Assembly (NCBI GenBank): GCA_028867035.1
Contig: JAGWHB010000002.1
Location: 334,852-398,851 of the forward strand
Origin: Nitrososphaerota archaeon
Lineage (GTDB): Archaea > Thermoproteota > Nitrososphaeria > Nitrososphaerales > Gagatemarchaeaceae
Length of the DNA stretch: 64,000 nucleotides
Direction: 5' to 3'
Shown in pieces: positions 30,838 to 39,071 of this stretch. The position numbers were made by a program, and so were the translations under genes. A model generated the notes under the pieces. It saw only the letters and a list, made by a program, of their open reading frames with translations. It did not search any database and had not been told where the DNA came from. Position 1 is the first letter of the stretch, and each line of letters starts with the position of its first letter.

Positions 30838-32553
30838 CTAACCGCTGAGTATGAACTTCCCTGGGGAGTCGAGCCGGGCGAACCCGAATCGAGGAAACTG
30901 CACGATGTCCCCGACCTTCAGCATCGCGGCCGATTCCTCCGCGTAGCCCGTCACCTCCTTCAGGCTGTCGGGGTTGAACTTGTCCTCGTCGAGGAAAAGC
31001 ACGTCGGGGACGGTCACAGTCACAACCGCATGGGCCGGCGTCGCCCACTGGAATTTCCGTGTGTTCTGTACCAGTTCCTCCCCCGCGAACTTCGCGGCGG
31101 GTCTAGGTCCGGCGGAGACGAGCTCGACGTTGTAGAGGTCCATCAGCCGGAAGACCGAGCCTTCGCTCATGCTCTTCAGATCTCCGGCGGCCAGGTAGAA
31201 CTCCCCCGCTGTGTCGATGGTCCTCGAACCCAGGTCGTTCTGGGGGTGGAAGGGGATCGTCACCCTGCGTTTCGGAGCGCCGTCGACGGTGAGCTTTACT
31301 GGGTCCGGTACGAAGAAGATGCGCTTCGAGACGGGGTCGAGGAGCTTCCTGTTGACGGAGAGGAGTATGCTCCAGTCGTACTCGTGCTCCGTCTTCGTGT
31401 ATCCGACCTGGAGGGTGAAGTCCCTTATCGCCTGCGGGATGATCCCTCTTCTCCGCAGTCCGTCGACGGTGGGCATCCTCGGGTCTTCCCAGCCGCCGAC
31501 CAGCTTCTTCTCCACCAGGGGCCTGAGGAGCCGCTTGGAGACTGGGGTACCCTTGAAGTTGAACCGCGAGAACTGTATGACTTCGAGGTGCCTGAACTTC
31601 AGCGCTTCGCGGATGAGCTGCTGGAGCTCGTTCCTGAACTCAGAGCTTCTGAGCACGTGGGTGATCCCGCACGCCTCGTCCTCCACGGCGTTTGCCAGGT
31701 CATAGGTGGGCCAGAGAGTGTACTTGTCACCGGTGAGCGGGTGGGGGTGGGATATTATCCTGAACAGATTGGTATCCCTCAGGGAGTAGTTGGGGCTCTT
31801 CATGTCCCCCTTGAACCTGATCACGTAGGACCCCTCCTTGTGCTTCTTGGCCAGGAGCTCGTCCCAGACACGGAGATTGGTCTCGATGGAGTTCCCCCTG
31901 TGCTCGCAGGGGACCCCGTCGAACCTCAGCCGCTTCACCTTCGCTTCGTCGCAGGAGCAGGCGTAGGCGTCCCCCTGCGCTAGGAGCCTCCGCCCGTTTT
32001 CGTAGATGAGGCCCATGTCGTCCGAGACGTTCTTCTCGTGGTCCACCTTGATCCCTAGCCAGTCGATCCCGCGGCGGAAGCTCTCGTAGTACTGGGGGAG
32101 GACCTTCCTGGGGTTGGTGTCCTCGAAGCGGAGCCACAGCTCACCGTCGTACTGCTCCTTGTAGAGGTAGTTGATTGTGAAGGCCATGGCGTGGCCCACT
32201 GTCATGTACCCTGACGGCTCGGGGGGGAGGCGGAAGGAGGCATTCCCCTTCACCGCGCCGGGGAGCGGGGGGAGGCCTACCCTCCCTTGCTTCTCCACAG
32301 TGACACCGGCTTCAGGATACTTTTCGGCGAGCTGACGCTTCTGCTCTTCGAGCGGGAGCGAGTTGATCCGCCTGACCGTGGCCGCAGACTCCCTGGAGAC
32401 GTTCCCGGTGTCGGCCCTCAGTTCGGGGATCTCGGCCAGCACCCTACCAATGACTGCTCCGACTTCTGCCTTGCCTTCGTGTTTCGTCGCGTTGACGAGG
32501 GCCGCCCTTTCGATTGCAGCCAGCGCCCGACTGTCTAGTTTTTCGTCTACCAT
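30838..32553 (-). CDS. gltX: Glutamyl-tRNA synthetase
   Basis: A 571-aa class I synthetase of the archaeal/eukaryotic GluRS type, which charges tRNA-Glu and, in archaea, usually also tRNA-Gln before amidation. The HIGH-region reads PPEPSGYMTVGHAMA, with TVGH replacing the usual HIGH/HLGH; the KMSKS equivalent is GTPVSKRLL. The Glu pocket segment LRFEDTNPRK is normal, and a beta-barrel anticodon-binding half follows. The ATG at 32553 overlaps the GGPP synthase gene by 7 nt. Confidence 0.95.
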   Translation of the reverse strand: MVDEKLDSRALAAIERAALVNATKHEGKAEVGAVIGRVLAEIPELRADTGNVSRESAATVRRINSLPLEEQKRQLAEKYPEAGVTVEKQGRVGLPPLPGAVKGNASFRLPPEPSGYMTVGHAMAFTINYLYKEQYDGELWLRFEDTNPRKVLPQYYESFRRGIDWLGIKVDHEKNVSDDMGLIYENGRRLLAQGDAYACSCDEAKVKRLRFDGVPCEHRGNSIETNLRVWDELLAKKHKEGSYVIRFKGDMKSPNYSLRDTNLFRIISHPHPLTGDKYTLWPTYDLANAVEDEACGITHVLRSSEFRNELQQLIREALKFRHLEVIQFSRFNFKGTPVSKRLLRPLVEKKLVGGWEDPRMPTVDGLRRRGIIPQAIRDFTLQVGYTKTEHEYDWSILLSVNRKLLDPVSKRIFFVPDPVKLTVDGAPKRRVTIPFHPQNDLGSRTIDTAGEFYLAAGDLKSMSEGSVFRLMDLYNVELVSAGPRPAAKFAGEELVQNTRKFQWATPAHAVVTVTVPDVLFLDEDKFNPDSLKEVTGYAEESAAMLKVGDIVQFPRFGFARLDSPGKFILSG

Positions 32554-33578
32554 TCTCTTTCTACTGCGAACCGGGTGAACGAGACCAGCAGGTCGACGGC
32601 CTCCTCGTCTCCCTTCCATCGGATGCCTTTGAGTGTCGCCAGCGCCCCCTTCATCAGCTCGTTTGCCCTCTTCCTTGCGAAGCCGACGGCGTCATACTTG
32701 TCGATGACAGAGAGGACGTAGGAGACGTCAGCTCCTGACTTCTTTTCCCTGCTTTTGTTCATTATCGAGATGACCTTGTCCCTTTCGCTCTGGGACGCTG
32801 AAGCCAGAAGATGGAGCAGGATCAGGGTCCTCTTCCCCTCGAGGATGTCGTCTGACTTCGCCTTGCCGTACTTCTTCTCGTCCCCCACCAGGTTGAGGGA
32901 GTCGTCCTGTATCTGGAAGGCTACGCCGAGGCCCGTGCCAAATTCTTCGAGTCCGGCTAGGACTTCGGCCCCCGCCCCCGCTACGACTGCTCCGAGCCTG
33001 CATGGGCTGGCAACGGTGTACCAGGAGGTCTTCCTGGTGCACATCTCGTAGTAGTCCTTCTCCTTCAGGTCCCACCTCTTCGAGACGACCCAGCCGAGCT
33101 CCATGTGCTGCCCCTCGGTGGTCTCGTTCACCATCTTGGAGAACTCCTCCATCACGGCGAAGGTACGGTCGAAGCCCAGCCGGTCCCTGTTCCGCAGGAG
33201 CGCCTCCCAGGTCCGCGCGTGGAGGGCGTCACCGGCGTTGAGAGCCAGGGGTTCGGCGTACTTCTTGTGGAGGGCGGGTTCTCCGCGCCTCAGCTCAGAT
33301 CCGTCCTCGATGTCGTCGTGGATCAATATCCAGTTCTGGAAGAGCTCGATGCAGGCTGCCGTCAGTATTGCGTCATCCTCGGACCCGCCTGCTGCCCTGC
33401 AGGCTGCAACGCAGAGGAAGGGCCTCATCCCCTTGGCGGGCCTGGAGGGATAGTCCCTCATCATCTTGTACAGCAGGTCCACTTCCCTGATCTGGCTCGA
33501 CCTGGGGAGCAGCTGGGTCAATATTACGTCGTCGACCTTGGCCTTCACCCTCTTCATTTCGTCTTGCAGGTTTGGCAT
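32547..33578 (-). CDS. idsA: Geranylgeranyl/polyprenyl diphosphate synthase
   Basis: A 343-aa trans-prenyltransferase that builds the C20 or longer isoprenoid chain of archaeal lipids. The first Asp-rich motif is HDDIEDGSELRRG (D88, D89, D92), the second is FQIQDDSLNL. The last position of the second motif is Asn instead of Asp, which is tolerated in related enzymes. It lies downstream of mevalonate kinase and isopentenyl phosphate kinase, so the lipid pathway is grouped here. Confidence 0.92.
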   Translation of the reverse strand: MPNLQDEMKRVKAKVDDVILTQLLPRSSQIREVDLLYKMMRDYPSRPAKGMRPFLCVAACRAAGGSEDDAILTAACIELFQNWILIHDDIEDGSELRRGEPALHKKYAEPLALNAGDALHARTWEALLRNRDRLGFDRTFAVMEEFSKMVNETTEGQHMELGWVVSKRWDLKEKDYYEMCTRKTSWYTVASPCRLGAVVAGAGAEVLAGLEEFGTGLGVAFQIQDDSLNLVGDEKKYGKAKSDDILEGKRTLILLHLLASASQSERDKVISIMNKSREKKSGADVSYVLSVIDKYDAVGFARKRANELMKGALATLKGIRWKGDEEAVDLLVSFTRFAVEREW

Positions 33579-33602
33579 GGACTGGACCAGCCTGTTCTCA
33601 GC

Positions 33603-34337
33603 CTAGGACCTTACCACTGTCCCGTAGAAATCCAGCCCTCGCAGCGCCTTCGAGAACTCGTTCCTCCGGTACCCGGAGACGAAACACACCCTCGTCTTCG
33701 CTGTCGCGATTCGGGCTGCGGCGTCGAGCTTCATCTTCATCCCTCCGGTTGCGTCGTCCCCTGCTTGGACCTTCATCCTCTTGATCTTGGAGGGGGAGAG
33801 CTCAGGTATGATCACCCTGGTGTTCTCCTCGTAGACGCCGTCCACGTCGAGGGCGAACACGCATCTTTCGGGGTCCATGACCTTGGCGAGCTCCTGGACT
33901 ATGACGTCCCCCGAGATCACCTTGAACCCCGAGGCGGTCAGGCTGACGTCCCCGAAGGTGACGGGGGTCAGCCCTTCCTTCAACAGGCCCTTGAGCCAGG
34001 TGGAGACCTGTGCGCCTCCGGCCCGGATGACTGCGTCGAAGGGGGAGAAGGGATAGGGGTTCAGCTTGAACTCCATCATCGTCTTGCAGACGAGCCTGTC
34101 GAGCTCGTACATTGCGCCTCTGGTCTGGGCCACCCCGACGGCCGGAGCTTCCCCAGCATCCGAGCTGATTCCGTGCTGCTTGGCCACCACGTGCCCGAAC
34201 GAGCCCCCGCCGTGCACTACGACGACCTTCTGGTCTGAGGAGGCTATCTCTTCCGATAGGGCCGAAACGACGTCCGGACGGTAGGAGAAGGGCTTCGACT
34301 TGTCGGTTATGACCGACCCGCCGAGCTTCGCGATTAT
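33603..34337 (-). CDS. ipk: Isopentenyl phosphate kinase, non-standard start codon
   Basis: An amino-acid-kinase-fold enzyme that phosphorylates isopentenyl phosphate in the archaeal mevalonate pathway. Seen: AKLGGSVITDKSKPFSYRP at the N-terminus, VHGGGSFGH with the family's catalytic His, FGDVSLTASGFKVISGD, and DVDGVYE. The conserved protein begins before any ATG, GTG or TTG: the first standard codon is the GTG of VHGGG (34217), which would remove the ATP-binding GG loop. The best alignment starts at an ATA (34337), overlapping the mevalonate kinase stop as ATAA, exactly where ATGA would be expected. A CTG at 34349 is another candidate. About 244 aa. Confidence 0.88.
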   Translation of the reverse strand: MIAKLGGSVITDKSKPFSYRPDVVSALSEEIASSDQKVVVVHGGGSFGHVVAKQHGISSDAGEAPAVGVAQTRGAMYELDRLVCKTMMEFKLNPYPFSPFDAVIRAGGAQVSTWLKGLLKEGLTPVTFGDVSLTASGFKVISGDVIVQELAKVMDPERCVFALDVDGVYEENTRVIIPELSPSKIKRMKVQAGDDATGGMKMKLDAAARIATAKTRVCFVSGYRRNEFSKALRGLDFYGTVVRS

Positions 34338-35260
34338 GGGCCTAGCCAGCTTTTCACTCCCTCGACCGGTATCTTGGCGCTGAACGTCTCAAATCCTCGC
34401 GCGGTCAACCCCGAAACAATGCTTTTTTCCTTTGCTTTGGGCGCGACGGCCACCACGCTCCCGCCCCCTCCCGCCCCGGTCAGCTTTGCGCCGTAACCTC
34501 CCAGTGAGGCGAAGAGGTCCACCATCCCGTCTAGTGTCCCGTTCGACACCCCCATCGAGCCCAGGGCGGCGTGGTCAGCTGTGAGGAGCCTCCCGAGCCC
34601 CCTCATGTCCCCGTCCCTCAGCCTTTCCGCTGCTTCGAGGGACAGCTCGCTCATCGAATCGGCGAGCATCGAGAAGAAACCCGGGTACCTGTCCTTCGCC
34701 TTGGAGACCTGTGCTATCTGGGTCTTGGTGCTCCTGTTGACCCCCGAGTTCGAGATTATCAGGGTGCGTGGAGAGTCGAGGGGGACCACCTTCACCTTGG
34801 AACCGGGCCTGAAGAGCACCGCACCGCCGTGGGCGCAGACAGTCGGGTCGATGCCGGACGGGCGCCCGTGGATGTCCCCTTCGCCGACCATGGAGAAGCG
34901 GATGATTTCGTCGACACCCAGACCGAGGGAGTAGAGCCTGGAGACAGAAGCGGCAAGGGCGACCATCGTCGAGGCGGACGACCCCAGCCCGGCCCCCGCC
35001 GGGACCTCGGAGGTGACCGAGACCTTCAGCTTAGGACTCACGGAGAACTCCCTGGCCATCTCTTCGACCACCCTGCCGAGCGGCCTGAGCTCAGGAGACT
35101 TGCCGGGGATCCTTTCGGAGACTACCCTGAACGCAGGTGCTGGCTCGACCTCGACCTTGACCTTCCGTGGGAGGGCAGCGGCGAGCGCCCAGGCGCCGTG
35201 CACCACGAAGTGCTCTCCGGTGATTATCGCCTTGGATGGTGCTTCTCCGACCGCTCTCAT
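34334..35260 (-). CDS. mvk: Mevalonate kinase
   Basis: A 308-aa GHMP kinase that makes mevalonate 5-phosphate for isoprenoid lipids. The ATP loop PAGAGLGSSAS lies near residues 86-96, KAIITGEHFVVHGAWAL at the N-terminus holds the substrate, and KLTGAGGGGSVVAV closes the fold. The start is an ATG 3 nt after the MEMO gene. Together with the isopentenyl phosphate kinase downstream it marks the archaeal form of the mevalonate pathway. Confidence 0.94.
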   Translation of the reverse strand: MRAVGEAPSKAIITGEHFVVHGAWALAAALPRKVKVEVEPAPAFRVVSERIPGKSPELRPLGRVVEEMAREFSVSPKLKVSVTSEVPAGAGLGSSASTMVALAASVSRLYSLGLGVDEIIRFSMVGEGDIHGRPSGIDPTVCAHGGAVLFRPGSKVKVVPLDSPRTLIISNSGVNRSTKTQIAQVSKAKDRYPGFFSMLADSMSELSLEAAERLRDGDMRGLGRLLTADHAALGSMGVSNGTLDGMVDLFASLGGYGAKLTGAGGGGSVVAVAPKAKEKSIVSGLTARGFETFSAKIPVEGVKSWLGP

Positions 35261-35263
35261 GGG

Positions 35264-36106
35264 CTATACGAATCTGAGGGCCCCGTAACCCACGACTTGA
35301 AGGTTGTCTCCTGAAGTGTCCCCGCTGGAAGCATACTTCAGCAGCTCGGGGTTTTTCAGGCCAAGGGACCTCGAGGCCTCCATCACCGTGGCGATTGCGC
35401 CGTATCCGCAGGCGGTCACGTTGAGTTCTTCGAGGGTCGAATAGAACCCTTCGAGGTCCATTTTGAGCACCTGCCCAAGCAGGGCTGTGTCTTTCCGTCG
35501 GGCCTCCGCGGCGGGCTCGTAGTGGGTGAGGTCGGAGGAAGCGACAAGCACTGCCTTTCTGTGCCGGATCGCCTTGTAAAGGGCGGCCGAGACAACCTTC
35601 GCCGTGTCGATGTCCTGGAAGAGCAGAGAGACGGGGAGCAGGGGGACAGAGTCTCCGTAGATCCTCTGCAGAAAGGGGAGCTGAACTTCGAGGGAGTGTT
35701 CCAGCCTGTGCGAGTCGGGGTCGAACATCACGATGTCAGCGGCGTCAGCGAGGAGCCCGGCGGCTTCAGAGTCGACCCGCACCCTCCCCAGCGGCGTCTC
35801 CCAGACCCCTTCCTTGTACGTCGAGACTCCGCTGCCGATGCCGTAGTGGTTGGGGGCGACGACCACAATGAGTTCAGGGTCGACCAGTGAGGACACGTGC
35901 AGGTAGGAGTGGGCCGCGACAGGGCCGGAGTAGATGAAGCCGGCGTGGGGGGAGACTACCGAGACGACGCTCGCTTCTTCCCTTGGGGCTGGAGGTTTTT
36001 TACCGGGGCCGAGAGGGTGGTCGTAGCAGTCGTCTATTAGGTCAGAGAGCTCCTTGGGGTCTGAGGGGTAGAATTGTCCGGCTACGGCTGGCTTCCTGAC
36101 TAGCAA
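35264..36106 (-). CDS. MEMO-family protein
   Basis: A 280-aa MEMO-type protein, structurally related to class III extradiol dioxygenases; its biochemical role in archaea is not settled. Conserved segments are VSPHAGFIYSGPVAAHSYL, APNHYGIGS, HSLEVQLPFLQ and SSDLTHYEP, giving the usual His/Asp pocket. The AmmeMemoRadiSam companions (AMMECR1, radical SAM) are not here. It stands between ribosomal protein S2 and mevalonate kinase, a position kept in many archaea. Confidence 0.9.
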   Translation of the reverse strand: MLVRKPAVAGQFYPSDPKELSDLIDDCYDHPLGPGKKPPAPREEASVVSVVSPHAGFIYSGPVAAHSYLHVSSLVDPELIVVVAPNHYGIGSGVSTYKEGVWETPLGRVRVDSEAAGLLADAADIVMFDPDSHRLEHSLEVQLPFLQRIYGDSVPLLPVSLLFQDIDTAKVVSAALYKAIRHRKAVLVASSDLTHYEPAAEARRKDTALLGQVLKMDLEGFYSTLEELNVTACGYGAIATVMEASRSLGLKNPELLKYASSGDTSGDNLQVVGYGALRFV

Positions 36107-36115
36107 ACAGAGGCG

Positions 36116-36808
36116 CTACTCGCGCCTTTCGGATATATGTTCCTCAAGGATTTCGGCTCTTTGTTCCTCATCTATCTTCGTCTCGAAGTCCTCTATGCTG
36201 TATTTCATGGGCTGGTCCTCCGGAAGGAGCCCGGAGTGGACGAGGGTCGCCCTTGCGAGCAGCCAGAAGATCGCTGCGATCGCCTTCCTTCCCCTGTTGT
36301 TTCCGGGGATCACGAGGTCGATGTCGTCTGTTATGTTGTCGGTGTCGCATATCGCTATCACGGGGACGCCCAGCTTGCCTGCCTCGACCATGGCCTGCGA
36401 GTCCGACATCGGGTCAGCCACGACGACAAGTTCAGCGTCCAGGTGCCCCGGGTAGAGGGGGTTCGTGAACGTCCCGGGCATGAATCGCCCGATCCTGGGC
36501 ATGGCTCCGGTAATCTCACAGAACTTCTCCACGGCCTTGGCGCCATGCTCGCGGCTCGTGTAGACGACAGTGTTCTTTGCCCCAGTGGCGGCGATGAACT
36601 TCCCCGCTATGTCTATCCTTTGCAGCGTCTTGGCGTAGTCTATCATGTGGAGCCCGTCGGGCCTCGGGCGCGCGGTGAACTGCTCCATGGTCTTGGTGCG
36701 GACAGGAGTCCCGATGCGTATGCCTGTGGCGAGCAGGGCCTTCTCCGATAGCCCTGGAGCGACCATCTTGTCTGCCGAACCGGCATCGTCGTCGTCGAAC
36801 TCTGACAT
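36116..36808 (-). CDS. rps2: Small-subunit ribosomal protein uS2
   Basis: A 230-aa uS2. Typical segments are GIRIGTPVRTKTM, FIAATGAKNTVVYTSREHGAKAVEKFCEITG, GRFMPGTFTNP and NNRGRKAIAAIFWLLAR. The ATG at 36808 is chosen because a GGGGGT Shine-Dalgarno-like tract precedes it; a TTG three codons earlier is also in frame. The C-terminal tail is acidic. Confidence 0.95.
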   Translation of the reverse strand: MSEFDDDDAGSADKMVAPGLSEKALLATGIRIGTPVRTKTMEQFTARPRPDGLHMIDYAKTLQRIDIAGKFIAATGAKNTVVYTSREHGAKAVEKFCEITGAMPRIGRFMPGTFTNPLYPGHLDAELVVVADPMSDSQAMVEAGKLGVPVIAICDTDNITDDIDLVIPGNNRGRKAIAAIFWLLARATLVHSGLLPEDQPMKYSIEDFETKIDEEQRAEILEEHISERRE

Positions 36809-36827
36809 TGACAGCAAACCCCCGGTG

Positions 36828-37037
36828 CTACTGCTCTGCCTTCCGGCTGTAGAACGGGAGTACCTGGTCTATCACGTCTATAGAAGATATGAGCATCCGG
36901 CGGCAGCAGTACCTCTTCAGGCCCAGGTCGTCGAGCACTTTGGCAGGGTCTTCCCCCGCCTTTACCCGGCTCTGGAACGGGACGAACTTGTCCCCGATCA
37001 GGTTCCCGCAGGTGAAGCAGCGAATAGGGATCATCAT
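36828..37037 (-). CDS. rpo10: RNA polymerase subunit Rpo10 (RpoN)
   Basis: A 69-aa zinc-bundle subunit that helps assemble Rpo3, Rpo11 and the largest subunits. Its CFTCG and YCCRRM motifs (C-x2-C ... CC) bind zinc. Two ATGs stand at the start (MMIPIRC); the second matches the family. It lies 3 nt after S9. Confidence 0.95.
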   Translation of the reverse strand: MMIPIRCFTCGNLIGDKFVPFQSRVKAGEDPAKVLDDLGLKRYCCRRMLISSIDVIDQVLPFYSRKAEQ

Positions 37038-37040
37038 TTT

Positions 37041-37472
37041 CTATCGATAGCTCTTCTGGCGCTTTCTCCGCGCACCCGGACCTCCGAATTTCTTGGGCTC
37101 AGCTTGTCTCGGATCGCCCGATAGCAGGTATTTATTGTATGCATTGAGTTTGTCCCTGAGCTCCCCCCCGCGGACCTGGTCGACGAAGGCACGGGCAATC
37201 GCCATCGCGGCAGCGTCCGCCTGGCCCATGAACCCCCCGCCTTCAACGCTCACGTCGAGGTCGTATTTCTCGCGCAGTTCCCCCACTACCTTGACCGGCC
37301 CGAGCAGGTGGAGCCTCGCAGGCTCGGGGTCCCAGATTTCGACGGGGGTACCGTTGATCCTGATCCTCCCTGCGCCCGGCACTATGGCGGCCGTCGCCCT
37401 GGCGGTCTTTCGCGCTCCAGAGTAGAGCTTCGGAGGCTTCCTGACCTGGGCCTTCTGGGTCGGGGCAGGCAT
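37041..37472 (-). CDS. rps9: Small-subunit ribosomal protein uS9
   Basis: A 143-aa uS9. ARKTARATAAIVPGAGRIRING opens the domain, EGGGFMGQADAAAMAIARAFV is the core, and the C-terminus ends in the usual basic GGPGARRKRQKSYR, which reaches the decoding site tRNA. It follows L13 with a 1-nt gap. Confidence 0.95.
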   Translation of the reverse strand: MPAPTQKAQVRKPPKLYSGARKTARATAAIVPGAGRIRINGTPVEIWDPEPARLHLLGPVKVVGELREKYDLDVSVEGGGFMGQADAAAMAIARAFVDQVRGGELRDKLNAYNKYLLSGDPRQAEPKKFGGPGARRKRQKSYR

Positions 37473-37473
37473 G

Positions 37474-37914
37474 CTACTCGTTCCACCCCAGGCTCTTCGA
37501 AAGGTCCCCCATGGTCACGTAGATGGGGATCGGGCGCGAAGCACCAGTGTCTTCGAACTTCGTCAGCTTGGAGGCCTCGAACTCTGCCGGTACCCCGATG
37601 TAGACCCTCAGCCTCTTCATCGCGAGGGGGCCCTTCGCCTTCCTCCTGGGGACCATCCCTCGAATCATCCTTCGGAGTATGTTGTCTGGTCTCCGGGGAT
37701 GGATGGGGCCGTAGATCGGGTTGACCCTGCTGGAAATCTCGAGCTTCTCTTTCCACTGGGTGACCACCGAGGTCCTTGAGCCTGACACGAGAGCCTTCTC
37801 CGCGTTGAGGACTATCACCCTCTTTCCGGTAATCAGGAGCTTGGCGACCTTCGACGAAAGTCTCCCCGCGATCTGGTTGGTCGCGTCGACGTAGACGGTT
37901 TCTTCACCTGACAA
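37474..37914 (-). CDS. rpl13: Large-subunit ribosomal protein uL13
   Basis: A 146-aa uL13: VDATNQIAGRLSSKVAKLLITGKRVIVLNAEKA at the N-terminus and RPDNILRRMIRGMVPRRKAKG in the centre are diagnostic. Its first 11 nt overlap the L18e gene end. Confidence 0.95.
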   Translation of the reverse strand: MSGEETVYVDATNQIAGRLSSKVAKLLITGKRVIVLNAEKALVSGSRTSVVTQWKEKLEISSRVNPIYGPIHPRRPDNILRRMIRGMVPRRKAKGPLAMKRLRVYIGVPAEFEASKLTKFEDTGASRPIPIYVTMGDLSKSLGWNE

Positions 37915-38257
37915 GCTTGACTCCGCTCCCTTTCGGATACTTCTTGACGAACTCCTCGATGGACAGCGCCGAGCCTCCGCCGGCCTCTATCTTTGATCTC
38001 GCAGAGGACGAGAAGGCGAATGCACCGACGACGAGCTTCTTGTCTATGACCCCGGTCCCCAGGACCTTCCCAGGGACGAAGACGGCTTGGCCCTCTACTG
38101 ACACCTTCGATATCCTGGCCAGGTTCACCTCGATCCTGTTCTTGGTGAGGCTCGACAGCATCTCTGATGCTTTGCTCCAGATGGGAGCCTTCTGGTTCTT
38201 TCCCGCCCGCTCGAGCATGACCGACGCACGCCTCAGCACCGGGTTGGACGCTGTCAC
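37904..38257 (-). CDS. rpl18e: Large-subunit ribosomal protein L18e
   Basis: A 117-aa L18e (eL18, L15 superfamily). RASVMLERAGKNQKAPIWSKASEML and VFVPGKVLGTGVIDKKLVVGAFAFS are characteristic. It overlaps rpo3 by ATGA and uL13 by 11 nt, so the operon is tightly packed. Confidence 0.95.
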   Translation of the reverse strand: MTASNPVLRRASVMLERAGKNQKAPIWSKASEMLSSLTKNRIEVNLARISKVSVEGQAVFVPGKVLGTGVIDKKLVVGAFAFSSSARSKIEAGGGSALSIEEFVKKYPKGSGVKLVR

Positions 38258-38889
38258 TGTGCCCCGCCTACCGCGACCTGGATCTCCTTGAGTTTCTTTT
38301 CGAGGAGCTCAATCGCCTTCAGGACGATCTGTTTCGCCGGGAGCCCGCCCGCTGACTCCACCATCAAATTGAACACCCCCTCCTTCTTTCCATCGGTCAG
38401 CACGGCCACAGTCGCCGGCTGCCACTTCGCGTGCTCCTTGCCGCGGCCGAGTCGGGCGTAGGCTTCGAGCTTCACCGACTGCCCGGGAGCCAGCTTCACC
38501 AGTGGAATGGTCTCGCTTACGGGCCTGACTTCTCTGTCCTCGGACACCAGGTCCCCCGACATGACCGTGGAGATCTTCTCCTTCCCCTTGGCGTCGAGGA
38601 CGAACAGGACCCTGCACTTGTGGCACCCCAGCGGGTTGCCGCAGTCGCACTCCTCCGGGAGGTTGTATTTTTCGAGGTCTGTCTTGATAGGGACCATGCC
38701 CAGCCTGTGGGCGAGGATCTCGTCGTAGAGGACTGACGAGTTCTCAAGGATCACGACGTCGTCTATCGCCATGGAAGGGACTTCGGCTATGCAGAACCTG
38801 CGCACGGCGTTCGCATAGGACCTGTCTATGTCCTCCAGCTGCAGGGTCACAGAGTTTCCTCTGTCTTCTAGGACCTTTACCTCAACCAA
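38254..38889 (-). CDS. rpo3: RNA polymerase subunit Rpo3 (RpoD)
   Basis: A 211-aa alpha-like subunit that pairs with Rpo11 in the assembly platform. NAVRRFCIAEVPSMAIDDVVI and LAHRLGMVPIKTD are alpha-motif segments. The loop ECDCGNPLGCHKCRV holds four cysteines in the pattern of the Rpb3 zinc site. The separate ferredoxin-like [4Fe-4S] domain of some archaea is not present. It is the first gene of the minus-strand Rpo3-L18e-L13-S9-Rpo10-S2 operon, with a TATA-like box 26 nt upstream. Confidence 0.95.
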   Translation of the reverse strand: MVEVKVLEDRGNSVTLQLEDIDRSYANAVRRFCIAEVPSMAIDDVVILENSSVLYDEILAHRLGMVPIKTDLEKYNLPEECDCGNPLGCHKCRVLFVLDAKGKEKISTVMSGDLVSEDREVRPVSETIPLVKLAPGQSVKLEAYARLGRGKEHAKWQPATVAVLTDGKKEGVFNLMVESAGGLPAKQIVLKAIELLEKKLKEIQVAVGGAQ

Positions 38890-38909
38890 TTATTCCACCA
38901 CGTAGTGCC

Positions 38910-38919
38910 AAACTTATGC
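38910..38919 (-). promoter_or_regulatory. TATA-like box for the rpo3 operon
   Basis: GCATAAGTTT on the minus strand, centred 26 nt from the GTG or TTG-type start at 38889. Confidence 0.45.
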
Positions 38920-38927
38920 TCATGAGA

Positions 38928-38949
38928 CGTCGCGTTTCAAACGGCGACG
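38928..38949. repeat. Dyad between the divergent rpo3 and rps13 operons
   Basis: CGTCGC-GTTTCAAAC-G-GCGACG: a nearly perfect palindrome in which both arms pair apart from one extra base. It sits just upstream of the rpo3 TATA box and about 90 nt from that of rps13, in the place of an operator acting on the rpo3 operon. The other part of the gap (to 39030) shows no gene. Confidence 0.45.
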
Positions 38950-39037
38950 ATTCGTTCCGGTTAAAAAGTTAGCGGGTCAGATACCCGATTCTTTCCGGAC
39001 GGCCGGCCCACAAATTTCGACATGAGAGCGTTCAAAA

Positions 39038-39046
39038 CTTATAACC
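39038..39046 (+). promoter_or_regulatory. TATA box for the S13-S4-S11 operon
   Basis: CTTATAACC, centred 30 nt before the ATG of rps13. Confidence 0.5.
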
Positions 39047-39071
39047 AAAGGGGGAAGGGCAGTTCCAGAAC

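Noticed and set aside
33603..34217. Isopentenyl phosphate kinase starting at the GTG of VHGGG
   Set aside because: That would delete the conserved AKLGGSVITDK ATP-binding loop, which is in frame directly upstream.
33105..34238. A 377-codon plus-strand frame across the isoprenoid genes
   Set aside because: It is antisense to GGPP synthase and isopentenyl phosphate kinase and shows no family features.
38254..38889. Iron-sulphur cluster in Rpo3
   Set aside because: The four cysteines match the Rpb3 zinc loop and the ferredoxin-like domain is missing.
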